The notes: a model not told the origin generated them from the sequence alone. Counted from the first letter of the stretch, positions 42,977-51,652 are shown. The stretch: 64,000 bases of DNA from DASXIF01 sp036498145 (GCA_963708625.1 CAVPSV010000005.1:124001-188000); one strand, 5' to 3'. Made by a program: numbers and translations.

Positions 42977-44062
42977 GTGACCGCTGTGATCACCGATCCG
43001 GTCGCGACCGGTCGCGGGCAATTCCACCCGCTCACCGTCGCGCGAGTGGATCGGCTCTGCCCGGACGCGGCTGCCATCACCTTCGACGTGGGGCGCGAAC
43101 TGGCTGAAGTGTTCGACTTCCGGCCGGGCCAGTCGCTGACCGTGCGGCGGTTTGTGCACGGGCGCGAGGAGCGGCGTTCGTACTCCATCTGCGCGGCGGC
43201 GGGAACGGCGCTGCGCATCGGGGTGCGCGAGGTAGCGGGCGGCGCACTGTCCGGCTGGCTGGTGCACGAGGTGCGCCCGGGCGACGTGGTGGACGCGCAG
43301 GCCCCGTCCGGTTCGTTCACACCTGACCTCGACTCGCCGGCCCGGCACGTGCTGATCGCGGCCGGCTCGGGGATCACGCCGGTGCTGTCCATCGCCACGT
43401 CACTGTTGGCGCGTCCGGATCACCAGGTGACGCTGCTGTACGGCAACCGGCGGGCCGACACGGTGATGTTCGCCGACGAGGTGGCCGACCTGAAGGATAC
43501 GGCCCCGCAGCGGGTCCAGGTGGTGCACGTGCTCTCGCGCGAGGCGCAGGAGGTGCAGCTGTTCAACGGCCGGCTGGACGGGGACAAGTTGCATGCGTTG
43601 CTGCCGATCGTCTGCGACGTGCGCACGGTGGATCACTGGTGGTTGTGCGGTCCGTTCGGTCTGGTCACTGACGCCAAAGACGTGCTGACCGGCTTCGGGG
43701 TCGAGCCGGGCCGCATCCACCGCGAACTGTTCTACGTGGAGCCAGCGCCGCCCGCCGTGCACGAGCACGCCGAGGCCGACCTCACCGGCGCCGAACTCAC
43801 CGTGATCTCCGACGGGCGATCCACCACGACGACGGTCGAGCCGGGTGTGCCGCTGCTGGACGCGGCGCAGCGGGTGCGGCCGGATCTGCCGTTCGCCTGC
43901 CGCGGCGGTGTGTGTGGCACCTGCCGGGCCCGGGTCGTCAGTGGTGAGGTGACGATGCGGCGCAACTTCGCGTTGGAGGACGACGAGCTCGCCGACGGTT
44001 TCGTGCTGACCTGCCAGTCGCTGGCGTGCACACCGGAGGTCACCGTGGACTACGACGCCTGA
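42977..44062 (+). CDS. paaE: PaaE: reductase of phenylacetyl-CoA epoxidase
   Basis: The 361-residue protein has a ferredoxin-reductase part with FAD motif RRSYSICA and NAD motif LIAAGSGITPVLSI. A C-terminal plant-type 2Fe-2S ferredoxin follows, with cysteines in ACRGGVCGTCRARV and a later VLTCQS. It passes electrons from NADPH to the di-iron site of PaaA. It starts at a GTG and its stop overlaps paaK by 1 nt. A longer in-frame upstream extension is a shadow of paaD. Confidence 0.94.
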   Translation: MTAVITDPVATGRGQFHPLTVARVDRLCPDAAAITFDVGRELAEVFDFRPGQSLTVRRFVHGREERRSYSICAAAGTALRIGVREVAGGALSGWLVHEVRPGDVVDAQAPSGSFTPDLDSPARHVLIAAGSGITPVLSIATSLLARPDHQVTLLYGNRRADTVMFADEVADLKDTAPQRVQVVHVLSREAQEVQLFNGRLDGDKLHALLPIVCDVRTVDHWWLCGPFGLVTDAKDVLTGFGVEPGRIHRELFYVEPAPPAVHEHAEADLTGAELTVISDGRSTTTTVEPGVPLLDAAQRVRPDLPFACRGGVCGTCRARVVSGEVTMRRNFALEDDELADGFVLTCQSLACTPEVTVDYDA

Positions 44063-45381
44063 TGAGCGGACGCGACACCGCGGCGCGCACACCGCGGCCG
44101 GCCGACCTCGAGGCGATCGAGCGGGCGTCGGTGGACGAGATCCGCGAGCTGCAGTTGCGTCGGCTGCAGTGGACGCTGCGTCATGCCTACGACAACGTGC
44201 CGCACTACCGTGCTGCCTTCGATGCGGCCGGGGTGCAACCGGAGGACTGCACCCAGCTGGCGGACCTCGCTCGGTTCCCGTTCACGACGAAGCACGACCT
44301 GCGCGAGCAGTATCCGTTCGGCATGTTCGCGGTGCCGCGCGAGCAGTTGTCTCGTGTGCATGCGTCGTCGGGGACCACCGGCCGTCCAACCGTGGTGGGC
44401 TATACCGCCGAGGACATCCGGACCTGGTCGTCGCTGATGGCGCGTTCGATCCGGGCCGCGGGCGGGCGGGCGTCCGATCGCGTCCACGTCGCGTACGGCT
44501 ACGGGCTGTTCACCGGCGGACTCGGTGCGCACTACGGCGCTGAGGCGCTCGGCTGCACGGTGATTCCGGTCTCCGGTGGGATGACCGAGCGCCAGGTGCT
44601 GCTCATCCAGGACTTCCGGCCGGACGTGATCATGGTGACGCCGTCGTACATGCTGGCGATCGTCGATGAGATGCAGCGCCAGGGCGTCGATCCGCGGGCG
44701 ACGTCGCTGGCGGTCGGCATCTTCGGCGCCGAGCCGTGGACCGATGACATGCGGGCCGAACTGGAACAGCGGCTCGACATCGACGCGGTGGACATCTACG
44801 GGCTGTCCGAGGTGATGGGCCCTGGCGTGGCGCAGGAGTGCATCGAGACGAAGGACGGTCTGCACATCTGGGAGGACCATTTCTACCCGGAGGTCATCGA
44901 TCCCGTCAGCGGTGAGGTACTGCCGGACGGTGCGCAGGGAGAGCTCGTGTTCACCTCGCTGACCAAGCAGGCGATGCCGGTGATCCGCTATCGCACGCGC
45001 GATCTGACCCGCTTGCTGCCGGGCACCGCGCGGCCGATGCGGCGGATGCAGAAGGTGACCGGCCGCTCCGACGACATGATCATCCTGCGTGGCGTGAACC
45101 TGTTCCCGACGCAGATCGAGGAGTTGATCCTGGGCCTGCCGGAACTGTCGCCGCACTTCCAATGTGTGCTGAGCCGGCCGGGGCGTCTGGATGAGCTGAC
45201 CGTGCGCGTCGAGCGGCGGGCCGAGGTGGCCGAGGGGCTCGCGCAGCAGGCCGGCCAGCGGCTGCGCGGCTTGGTGAAGGACCGGATCGGCGTCACCGTC
45301 TTAGTCGAGGTGCTGCGGCCGGAGTCGGTGGAGCGGTCGATGGGCAAGATGCGCCGGGTCATCGACAACCGCCCCCGCTGA
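44062..45381 (+). CDS. paaK: PaaK: phenylacetate-CoA ligase
   Basis: PaaK activates phenylacetate to phenylacetyl-CoA with ATP. The 439-residue acyl-adenylate enzyme has HASSGTTGRPTVVGYT (phosphate loop), YGLSEVMGPGVA, GELVFTSLTKQAMPVIRYRTRDL and the C-terminal GRSDDMIILRGVNLFPTQIEE with a late conserved Lys (MGKMRRV). It is the last gene of the paaZABCDEK run. The CGCCGCA/TGCGGCG palindrome 22 nt after its stop might serve as its terminator or as an operator for the next gene. Confidence 0.95.
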   Translation: MSGRDTAARTPRPADLEAIERASVDEIRELQLRRLQWTLRHAYDNVPHYRAAFDAAGVQPEDCTQLADLARFPFTTKHDLREQYPFGMFAVPREQLSRVHASSGTTGRPTVVGYTAEDIRTWSSLMARSIRAAGGRASDRVHVAYGYGLFTGGLGAHYGAEALGCTVIPVSGGMTERQVLLIQDFRPDVIMVTPSYMLAIVDEMQRQGVDPRATSLAVGIFGAEPWTDDMRAELEQRLDIDAVDIYGLSEVMGPGVAQECIETKDGLHIWEDHFYPEVIDPVSGEVLPDGAQGELVFTSLTKQAMPVIRYRTRDLTRLLPGTARPMRRMQKVTGRSDDMIILRGVNLFPTQIEELILGLPELSPHFQCVLSRPGRLDELTVRVERRAEVAEGLAQQAGQRLRGLVKDRIGVTVLVEVLRPESVERSMGKMRRVIDNRPR

Positions 45382-45403
45382 GGCGGACTCAGACGGGCTA
45401 ATG

Positions 45404-45432
45404 CGCCGCATCTGCGGCGTTGTGACTAGAAT
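45404..45432 (+). promoter_or_regulatory. Palindrome and -10 box ahead of the Mop/TOBE regulator
   Basis: CGCCGCA-TC-TGCGGCG is a perfect 7-bp inverted repeat (45404-45419). TAGAAT at 45427-45432 lies 6 nt before the GTG start, implying a leaderless message. The palindrome would cover the -35 region, so it is either the regulator's own site or the paaK terminator; there is no T-tract. Confidence 0.5.
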
Positions 45433-45438
45433 TCAGCC

Positions 45439-45846
45439 GTGAATGCGTACCGGCTGCGCGAGGCTGCCGAGCTGCTCGGGGTCAGCGACGACACCGTGCG
45501 GCGCTGGGCGGACAGCGGCCGGTTGCAGACGTCCGTCGATGACGCGGGCCGGCGCGTCGTCGACGGCGCCGAGCTCGCGTCCTTCGCCGAACAGGTCGCC
45601 ACCCCGCAGCCACAGACGCGCTCGGTCGCCCGCGAGTCGGCCCGCAACCGGTTCGTCGGCCTGGTCACCCGCGTCACCAAGGACACGGTGATGGCGCAGG
45701 TGGAGTTGCAGTGCGGCCCGTACCGGGTCGTGTCCCTGATGAGCCGCGAAGCCGCCGAGGAACTGCACCTGAAACCCGGCGCCCGCGCGATCGCATCGAT
45801 CAAGTCCACGAACGTCGTCGTCGAGGTACCCGAGGAGTCACGATGA
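45439..45846 (+). CDS. Molybdate-responsive regulator: helix-turn-helix plus Mop/TOBE domain
   Basis: The 135-residue protein has an excisionase/MerR-like helix-turn-helix (YRLREAAELLGVSDDTVRRWADSGRL, residues 3-28) and a C-terminal Mop/TOBE domain (about 68-133, SARNRFVGLVTRVTKDTVMAQVELQCG). Mop domains bind molybdate, so this is a ModE analogue. It overlaps modA by 4 nt and is the first gene of the mod operon. It starts at a GTG that is probably leaderless. Confidence 0.88.
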   Translation: MNAYRLREAAELLGVSDDTVRRWADSGRLQTSVDDAGRRVVDGAELASFAEQVATPQPQTRSVARESARNRFVGLVTRVTKDTVMAQVELQCGPYRVVSLMSREAAEELHLKPGARAIASIKSTNVVVEVPEESR

Positions 45847-46671
45847 AACCCAACACGGGAGTGCTGACGCGGACCGCCCCGGCGATGGCCGCGGTGCTGA
45901 CCTTGTTCGCGGCGAGCGCGTGCTCGTCCAGCGGTCATCCGAGTTCGGCGGCTGGTTCCAGCACCCCGGCGACGTCGAGCACGTCCGCGCCGGCGCTGAG
46001 CGGAACCATCGAGGTGTTTGCGGCTTCCTCGTTGCAGGAAGCCTTCACCACGCTCGGGCCAAAGCTTCGAACAGGCGCACCCCGGGGTGAGCGTCAAGTT
46101 CAACTTCGGCGCAAGCTCTGCGCTGGCCCAACAGATCAATCAGGGCGCGCCGGCCGACGTCTTCGCCTCCGCTTCGCCGAAGAACATGACCCAGGTCGTA
46201 CAGGCCAAGCACGCCAGCAGCTCGCAGAACTTCGTGAAGAACGTCATGGAGATCGCGGTGCCGCCGAGCAACCCGGGCCAGGTCCAGAGCGTGGCAGACC
46301 TCGCCCGCAGTGGCGTCAAGGTCGCGCTGTGCCAGCCGCAGGTGCCGTGCGGCGCGACCGCGAACGCCGTCTTCGCCAACGCCAAGATCACCGTGCATCC
46401 GGTCACGCTCGAGCCGGACGTCAAGTCGACGCTGTCGAAGGTGGAACTCGGCGCGGTGGACGCCGGCGTCGTCTACGTCACCGATGTGCGCGCGGCCGGG
46501 TCGAAGGTCAAGGGCATCGAGATCCCGGCCGCGACGAATGCGTCCACCGAGTACCCGATCGCGGCGCTCACGTCTGCGTCCAACAGCGCCGGCGCGCAGG
46601 CGTTCGTGGCCTACGTCCTGTCCGATGCCGGGCGTGCCGTGCTCACCGCGGACGGCTTCGAGCAGCCCTGA
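45843..46671 (+). pseudogene. modA: ModA: molybdate-binding lipoprotein, one frameshift near 46057
   Basis: The N-terminus carries a signal peptide with lipobox SAC-S (about residue 27) and a Ser/Thr linker, then GTIEVFAASSLQEAFTTLG. The frame then breaks: SFEQAHPGVSVKFNFGASSALAQQI and the rest lie one frame over. Dropping one G from GGG at 46056-46058 restores LGQSFEQAHPG. The remaining protein is complete, including GAPADVFASA, ADLARSGVKVAL, VVYVTDV and the C-terminal GFEQP. modB follows 5 nt later. A homopolymer shift favours a sequencing error. Confidence 0.87.
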
Positions 46672-46676
46672 CCGAC

Positions 46677-47558
46677 GTGTCAGCCGACGCCGTGGCAGAC
46701 CGGGGCGGGCCTCGGCGCGCACTGCGACGTGGGGGCCGCGCGGAAGCCCGGCATCCGCAGCAACGGCGCCGCGCCGGCACGGCTGTGCTCGGGGTGCCCG
46801 CGGTCCTCGGCGCCGCGCTGCTCGTCGTACCGCTGATCGCGTTGCTGGTGCGCGCGCCGTGGCGTGGGCTGCCGCGCATCCTGTCCGACAACGAGGGCCT
46901 CACCGCGCTTCGGCTCTCGGTGGAGTGCGCCACGATCTCGACCGCGCTGTGCTTTCTGCTGGGGGTGCCGCTCGCCTGGGTGCTGGCGCGTACGCAGCTG
47001 CCCGGGCTGTCACTGCTGCGGGCCCTGGTCACCGTGCCGCTGGTGCTGCCGCCGGTGGTGGGCGGTCTCGCGCTGCTGCTCGCGCTGTCGCGGTTCGGGG
47101 TCGTCGGGCAGTACCTGCAGCGCTGGTTCGGCCTGGGCCGGTTCCCGTTCGACACCGCCGGCGTGGTCGTCGCGGAGACGTTCGTCGCGCTGCCGTTCCT
47201 GGTACTGACGGTGGAAGGCGCGCTGCGTGCTGCCGACGCCGAACTCGAGGAGGCGGCGATCACGCTCGGTGCGTCCCGGCTCGGCGTCTTCACCCGGGTA
47301 ACGCTGCCGCTGGTCGCGCCGTCGCTGGCGGCCGGTGGCGTGCTGTGCTGGGCCCGTGCGCTCGGCGAGTTCGGCGCCACCATCACCTTTGCCGGCAGCT
47401 ATCCGGGCATCACGCAGACCATGCCGCTGGCCATCTACAACGCGTTCGAGTCGGACCCGCCGGCCGCGACCGCGTTGAGCCTCGTCCTGCTCGCCGTCGC
47501 GGTGGTGGTACTCGCGGCGTTGCGCGGACGGTGGCTCTACGCGGGGAGCACGGCATGA
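46677..47558 (+). CDS. modB: ModB: molybdate ABC transporter permease
   Basis: The 293-residue protein (GTG start after the modA stop) has about five to six membrane segments. It carries the permease EAA loop EEAAITLGASRLGVFTRVTLPLVAPSL, cut here as EEAAITLGASRLG and VTLPLVAPS, which docks onto ModC. ALGEFGATITFAGSYPGITQTMPLAIYNAFE is the typical ModB C-terminal region. The first ~30 residues are Arg-rich and may be too long; later starts are possible. Its stop overlaps the modC start by 4 nt. Confidence 0.9.
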   Translation: MSADAVADRGGPRRALRRGGRAEARHPQQRRRAGTAVLGVPAVLGAALLVVPLIALLVRAPWRGLPRILSDNEGLTALRLSVECATISTALCFLLGVPLAWVLARTQLPGLSLLRALVTVPLVLPPVVGGLALLLALSRFGVVGQYLQRWFGLGRFPFDTAGVVVAETFVALPFLVLTVEGALRAADAELEEAAITLGASRLGVFTRVTLPLVAPSLAAGGVLCWARALGEFGATITFAGSYPGITQTMPLAIYNAFESDPPAATALSLVLLAVAVVVLAALRGRWLYAGSTA

Positions 47559-48649
47559 CCGCGCTGTCGGTGGACGGCGCGGTGCAGCGGTCGGAATTCC
47601 GGCTCGACCTCGCGCTGAGCGTTGACCCCGGTGAGATCGTCGCGGTGCTCGGTCCCAACGGCGCCGGCAAGACGACGCTGCTGCGCGCGATCGCCGGGCT
47701 CAGCCCGCTGAGTGCCGGCTCCATCACCATCACCGGCGAGCCGGTCGACGATGTACCCAACCGGGTGTTCATCGCGCCGGAGCAACGGCGCGTCGGCGTG
47801 GTGTTCCAGAACTACCGGCTCTTCCCGCACCTGTCGGTGCGCGACAACGTCGCATTCGGCCTCCGTTCGCGCGGGGTGGCCCGAGCCAGCGCGCGGGCCG
47901 ACGCGGACCGCTGGTTGCACCGGTTGGACATCGATGAGCTGGCCGACCGGCGACCGCGGCAACTATCCGGCGGTCAGGCGCAGCGGGTGGCACTCGCCCG
48001 CGCGCTGGCCGGTGCGCCGAAGTTGCTGCTCCTCGATGAGCCGCTCGCGGCCCTGGACGCGCGCACTCGGGACGCGATTCGCGCCGAACTTTCCCGGCAC
48101 CTGTCCGAGTTCACCGGTGGCACGGTGCTGGTCACGCACGACCCGCTCGACGCAATGACGATGGCCGACCGGATCGTCGTCGTTGAGAACGGCACGATCA
48201 CCCAACACGGCACACCCGCCGAGGTGGCGCGCCGGCCGGCCACTCATTACGTGGCCCGGCTGGTCGGACTGAACCTCTACCACGGGCAGGCCGACGGCGC
48301 CGGCGTGGTGCACCTGGACGACGGGGGCACGTTTGTCGGCGCCGGGGCCGACACGTCCGCAGCCGGCCTGGTGCCGGCCGGTCGAGTGCTCGTCGCGGTC
48401 CGCCCGTCGTCGATCACCGTGCACTCGGCGCGGCCCGAACAAGCCAGCCCACGCAACGTCTGGCCGGTGACCGTGGACGGACTGGAGTCGGTCGCGGACA
48501 GGGTGCGCGTGCACGCCGCAGGCGCACCGTCGGCGCTGGTCGACGTCACTGCCGGCGCGGTTGCCGAACTCGGGCTGGCGCAGGGAGCCCGGGTGTGGCT
48601 GAGTGCGAAGGCAACCGACGTCGAGATCTACCCGGACGTGGCACGCTGA
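47555..48649 (+). CDS. modC: ModC: molybdate ABC transporter ATPase
   Basis: The 364-residue protein has Walker A GPNGAGKTT, Q-loop VVFQNYRLFPH, signature LSGGQAQRVALARAL, Walker B LLLLDEPLAALD and the switch His in VTHDPLDAM. A C-terminal TOBE-type regulatory domain (about 285-360) follows. It powers molybdate import with ModAB. The ATG overlaps modB by 4 nt. The MoaD-like gene starts 4 nt after its stop, so it is probably in the same operon. Confidence 0.93.
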   Translation: MTALSVDGAVQRSEFRLDLALSVDPGEIVAVLGPNGAGKTTLLRAIAGLSPLSAGSITITGEPVDDVPNRVFIAPEQRRVGVVFQNYRLFPHLSVRDNVAFGLRSRGVARASARADADRWLHRLDIDELADRRPRQLSGGQAQRVALARALAGAPKLLLLDEPLAALDARTRDAIRAELSRHLSEFTGGTVLVTHDPLDAMTMADRIVVVENGTITQHGTPAEVARRPATHYVARLVGLNLYHGQADGAGVVHLDDGGTFVGAGADTSAAGLVPAGRVLVAVRPSSITVHSARPEQASPRNVWPVTVDGLESVADRVRVHAAGAPSALVDVTAGAVAELGLAQGARVWLSAKATDVEIYPDVAR

Positions 48650-48653
48650 GCCG

Positions 48654-48917
48654 GTGACCGAGGGCGGCGGGACCGAGGCGCCGGGCGTGATCACCGTGCG
48701 TTACTGGGCTGGTGCGCGCCGGGCGGCGGGTCGGGCCGAGGAGACGTTCACCGTGGGCACGGTCGGTGAACTGCGCGCGGAGTTGCTCGCGCGCGACGGC
48801 CTGGCGAAGGTGGCCGAGGTCGCCAGCTTCTTGGTCGACGGTACGCAGGCGTCTGACGCGACGGTCCTGCATGCGGGCGCGGTGGTGGATCTGCTGCCTC
48901 CGTTCGCCGGCGGCTGA
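48654..48917 (+). CDS. MoaD/ThiS-family sulfur carrier protein
   Basis: The 87-residue ubiquitin-like protein has VITVRYWAGARRAAG at the start, SFLVDGTQASDATVLHAGAVVDLLPPFAGG at the end, and the functional C-terminal Gly-Gly. MoaD carries sulfur for molybdopterin synthase; its position after modC fits molybdenum-cofactor use. No MoaE or MoeB gene is adjacent. It starts at a GTG. ThiS at 15.8 kb is a separate paralogue. Confidence 0.85.
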   Translation: MTEGGGTEAPGVITVRYWAGARRAAGRAEETFTVGTVGELRAELLARDGLAKVAEVASFLVDGTQASDATVLHAGAVVDLLPPFAGG

Positions 48918-49062
48918 GCCGGCCAGGGCTGCAGAGTTGGCTGCAGAGCCGGCTGCGGGCTGGCTGCAGACCTGCCTGAACGGCTGGCGAATCGCCGAAC
49001 GCCGAACAGACACGTCGAGTGCTGGTAACGGGCCCGTCACATTCGCGGCGGACCCTGATGGC

Positions 49063-49299
49063 ATGCGCAGGAACTGGATGAGGCGCGGCGCCTCCTGCGG
49101 CAGGAATGCCCAGCCGGCACCGCCCAGCGAACACGACCGCTACGTCGCCAAGGTGAACAGCTTGATCCACGTCGGCCGCGAGGACGTCGCGGCGGAGGTG
49201 GCCGCGCACTATCGCGCCACGACTGACCACCCGCAGGAATCGGGCCGTGCCATGTTCTGGACCGGGCGGCACCCGGGCTGGCCGGGCGCCGCCGGCTGA
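49063..49299 (+). CDS. Short hypothetical protein, doubtful N-terminus
   Basis: A 78-residue frame starting at ATG 49063. The part EHDRYVAKVNSLIHVGREDVAAEVAAHYRAT looks like real coding sequence (charged, helical), but the first 25 residues are Arg/Cys-rich and unconvincing. In another frame the same DNA reads QELDEARRLLRQECP, which looks more like a natural start, so a frame break may lie near 49110. No family is recognised. The 145 bp before it contains only GCTGCAGA-type short repeats. Confidence 0.4.
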   Translation: MRRNWMRRGASCGRNAQPAPPSEHDRYVAKVNSLIHVGREDVAAEVAAHYRATTDHPQESGRAMFWTGRHPGWPGAAG

Positions 49300-49336
49300 G
49301 ACGCGCGCCGCAGAATCTCCAGCACGGGCGCAGGAT

Positions 49337-49879
49337 TCAGCGCTGGAAGGTGGCGGCCAACTGTGCGCGCGCCAGCGTGTGGAACGCGAGGTTGAACGAC
49401 ACCACGGCCGCGCTCGCCTCGTCGTCCACGTCCAGCGCATCCACGTCGACGGCGTGCACGACGAAGTAGTAGCGGTGTGCGGGGTCGCCATCGGGCGGAT
49501 AGGCGCCGCCGTAGTCCTTGCTGCTCCAGTCGTTGCGCACGTGGAACGCGTTGCCGGGCAGCTCCGCCCCGGCCCGACCGGCGTCGGTGGGTAGCTCGGT
49601 GACATCGCCCGGGAGGTTGACCAGGCACCAGTGCCAGAAGCCGGACGGTGTCGGCGCGTCCGGGTCGTAGCAGCTGACCACGAAGCTTTTCGTGCCCGCT
49701 GGCTGGCCGGTCCAGGACAGCTGCGGGGAATGGTTCTGCGCTCCGTCCGCGGCGCCCGCATAGGCATGCGCGGCCGGCATCGGCGCGCCGTCGGTGACGT
49801 CGGTACTGGCGAGGTCGAAGGACGGGACGGGCGGCAGTTTCTGGTACGGGTCCTGCGCCCGTGGCCGATCGAGACTCAT
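49337..49879 (-). CDS. YbhB/YbcL-family (PEBP, Raf-kinase-inhibitor-like) protein
   Basis: The 180-residue protein has the PEBP ligand-pocket motifs: DPDAPTPSGFWHWCLVNLPG and NDWSSKDYGGAYPPDGDPAHRYYFVVHA. It starts with an ATG after AGGAGGAACAC. Bacterial members are soluble proteins of unclear role. It is convergent with the short gene at 49063 and divergent from the flavin reductase gene. Confidence 0.9.
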   Translation of the reverse strand: MSLDRPRAQDPYQKLPPVPSFDLASTDVTDGAPMPAAHAYAGAADGAQNHSPQLSWTGQPAGTKSFVVSCYDPDAPTPSGFWHWCLVNLPGDVTELPTDAGRAGAELPGNAFHVRNDWSSKDYGGAYPPDGDPAHRYYFVVHAVDVDALDVDDEASAAVVSFNLAFHTLARAQLAATFQR

Positions 49880-49965
49880 GTGTTCCTCCTGCTCCGGACA
49901 GCTGAACTGGGCCTGTCCCTTCGACCCTAGAGTGGTGGCGGACCAGCAGGCACGGAGGTGGGGTA

Positions 49966-50572
49966 GTGACGCGGCACAACGAGCGACGGCCCGGTATCGC
50001 GGGGGATCCGCTCGTCGTCGGCATCGGCGGTTCGACCAGCGAGCCCTCGGGCACCACGTTGTTGCTGCGCACCGCGCTCGATCTGCTCTCTGCGCGCCGG
50101 CGCACGGACCGTCTCCTTCACCGGCGCCGACCTGGCCGAGTTGCCGATCTACGCCCCGGATCGGCCGATCGACGAACCGACCGAGCACTACCTGCGAATT
50201 TTCCGCGAATGCGATGCGGTGATCGTCGCGACGCCGGGCTACCACGGCGGCATGTCCGGGCTGGTCAAGAATGCCCTGGACCACCTGGAGGCCTTGCGTT
50301 CAGATGACCGTCCGTACCTCGACGGGCGTGCGGTGGGCGTGATCGTCACCGCGGCCGGCTGGCAGGGGGCAGGCACGGCGCTGGCGTCCGTGCGTTCGGC
50401 GGTGCACGCGCTGCGCGGATGGCCGACCCCGTACGCGGTGACGGTGAATTCGGCCGAGCAGTCGCTGCGCGGTGCTGATGTGCCCGAGCAGGTGGTCCTG
50501 CCGGCGTTGCAGATCCTCACCGGCCAGCTCCTCGAATTCCTGTCCTGGCGCGCTGCTGCCGCAGCTCTGTGA
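49966..50572 (+). pseudogene. NADPH-dependent FMN reductase-like flavoprotein, one frameshift near 50095
   Basis: The N-terminus PLVVGIGGSTSEPSGTTLLLRTALDLLSAR reads from GTG 49966. It breaks at the GC-dinucleotide run TGCGCGCCGG (50091-50100) and continues one frame over with ARTVSFTGADLAELPIYAPD. The rest shows the flavodoxin-like YHGGMSGLVKNALDHLEAL and GVIVTAAGWQGAG. A 2-nt loss in the GC run would explain it. The intact protein would be about 200 residues, the usual size. Such enzymes reduce FMN or quinones with NADPH. Confidence 0.8.
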
Positions 50573-50593
50573 ATTCTGCCCCCGCGGCGGCGC

Positions 50594-51028
50594 TCAGGCC
50601 GCTGGCGCGCTCAGCCGCAGGCGCTGCTGCTCGACCAGCAAGCAACGGTTTTCGACGTAGAGCAGACCGGCGCTCTCGGCGATGGTGCGGGCTTCGGCGG
50701 AGACGATGTGCAGTTGCAACCACAGCGCGGTTGCGCCGGCGGCCACCGCCTGGCGCACCACCTCCGGTGCGGCGGCGGCCGGCCGGAACACGTCCACCAG
50801 GCCGACCTGCTCCGCGACGGCGGCCAGGGTGGGAAACGCGGGCACCCCGAGGATCGTCTGTGCGTACGGATTCACCGGGACGATCCGCCAGCCGTGTTCG
50901 GCCATATGCCCGGGCACGTAGTGGGCGGGCTTGTTCGGGTCTCGGCTGGCCCCGACGACGGTGATCGTGTCGTAGGTGCTCAGGATCCGTGCCACCACAT
51001 CGTCGCGGGTGCGCTCGTTGTCGATCAC
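50594..51028 (-). CDS. CoA-binding (YccU-like) Rossmann protein
   Basis: The 144-residue protein is a single CoA-binding domain: VVGASRDPNKPAHYVPGHMAEHGWRI has the dinucleotide-type GASRDPxK loop, then VNPYAQTILGVPAFPTL and the C-terminal VENRCLLVEQQRL. These proteins resemble the CoA-binding part of succinyl-CoA synthetase and have no assigned reaction. It starts at a GTG and faces the YbaK-like gene divergently with 24 bp between. Confidence 0.88.
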   Translation of the reverse strand: MIDNERTRDDVVARILSTYDTITVVGASRDPNKPAHYVPGHMAEHGWRIVPVNPYAQTILGVPAFPTLAAVAEQVGLVDVFRPAAAAPEVVRQAVAAGATALWLQLHIVSAEARTIAESAGLLYVENRCLLVEQQRLRLSAPAA

Positions 51029-51052
51029 CGCACCAGCCTATTCTCGGGGACT

Positions 51053-51602
51053 ATGTCCGGGCCTGGTTCGCTGCAGTGGCAGCCCGTCTCCCCCTCCGCC
51101 GAGCTCGTGGCCGCGGTGGTGGCGCAAGCGCTGAGCTCGTGGTCACGCGCGGCGGATGTTCGTGTCGGCGCCTATCGAGGCGGACTTCGCCGACACGGCA
51201 GCGTTCTGCGAACGGTATGGCGTCGCCATGGACGACTCGGCGAACTGCGTCGTCATCGCCGGCCGCCGGGCCGAGCGCACCTCCTATGCGGCCTGCGTCG
51301 TGCTCGCCACGACACGCGCGGACGTGAACGGTTACGTGCGCCGCCGCCTGGATGCTCGCAAGGCTTCGTTCGCGGCGATGCAGGACGCGGTGGAGGCGAC
51401 CGCGATGGAGTTCGGCGGGATCACACCGATCGGGCTGCCGGCGCAATGGCCCGTACTCGTGGACGCGGCGGTGCTGCAGCGCGACGTGGTCGTCATCGGC
51501 AGTGGGCTGCGGGCCTCGAAGCTGGCGCTGCCGTCCGCGGCGCTGGCCGACCTCCCCGGCGTCGAGATCGTGGACGGGCTGGCGTCCAAAAGTGGATCGT
51601 GA
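51053..51602 (+). pseudogene. YbaK/EbsC-like aminoacyl-tRNA deacylase-family protein, one frameshift near 51157
   Basis: The first 35 residues (MSGPGSLQWQPVSPSAELVAAV) read from ATG 51053. The conserved part begins one frame over at VFVSAPIEADFADTAAFCERYGV. Restoring two bases at GATGTTCG (about 51155-51160) joins them. The rest fits the YbaK fold: CVVIAGRRAERTSYAACVVLATTRADVNGYVRRRL, ARKASFAAM, TAMEFGGITPIGLP, VVIGSGLRASKLALP. Such proteins hydrolyse mischarged tRNA (for example Cys-tRNA-Pro). The last codons GGA TCG TGA lie inside palindromic repeat copy 3. Confidence 0.82.
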
Positions 51603-51644
51603 TGCTGTCGCGCTGCTATAGCGCCTCCTGCGCATCACGATCCA
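51593..51644. repeat. 52-bp palindromic element, copy 3 of 3
   Basis: TGGATCGTGATGCT on the left and GCATCACGATCCA on the right (13 bp matching) flank a core with GCTATAGCGC. It supplies the TGA stop of the YbaK-like gene and ends 8 bp before the stop of the convergent SoxR-like gene. Confidence 0.9.
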
Positions 51645-51652
51645 CTAGTCGA

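Noticed and set aside
49063..49299. A frameshifted larger gene joining QELDEARRLLRQECP to the downstream frame
   Set aside because: The alternative frame has an in-frame stop at 49056 and no start codon after it, so a longer gene cannot be defined; only the short frame is listed with low confidence.
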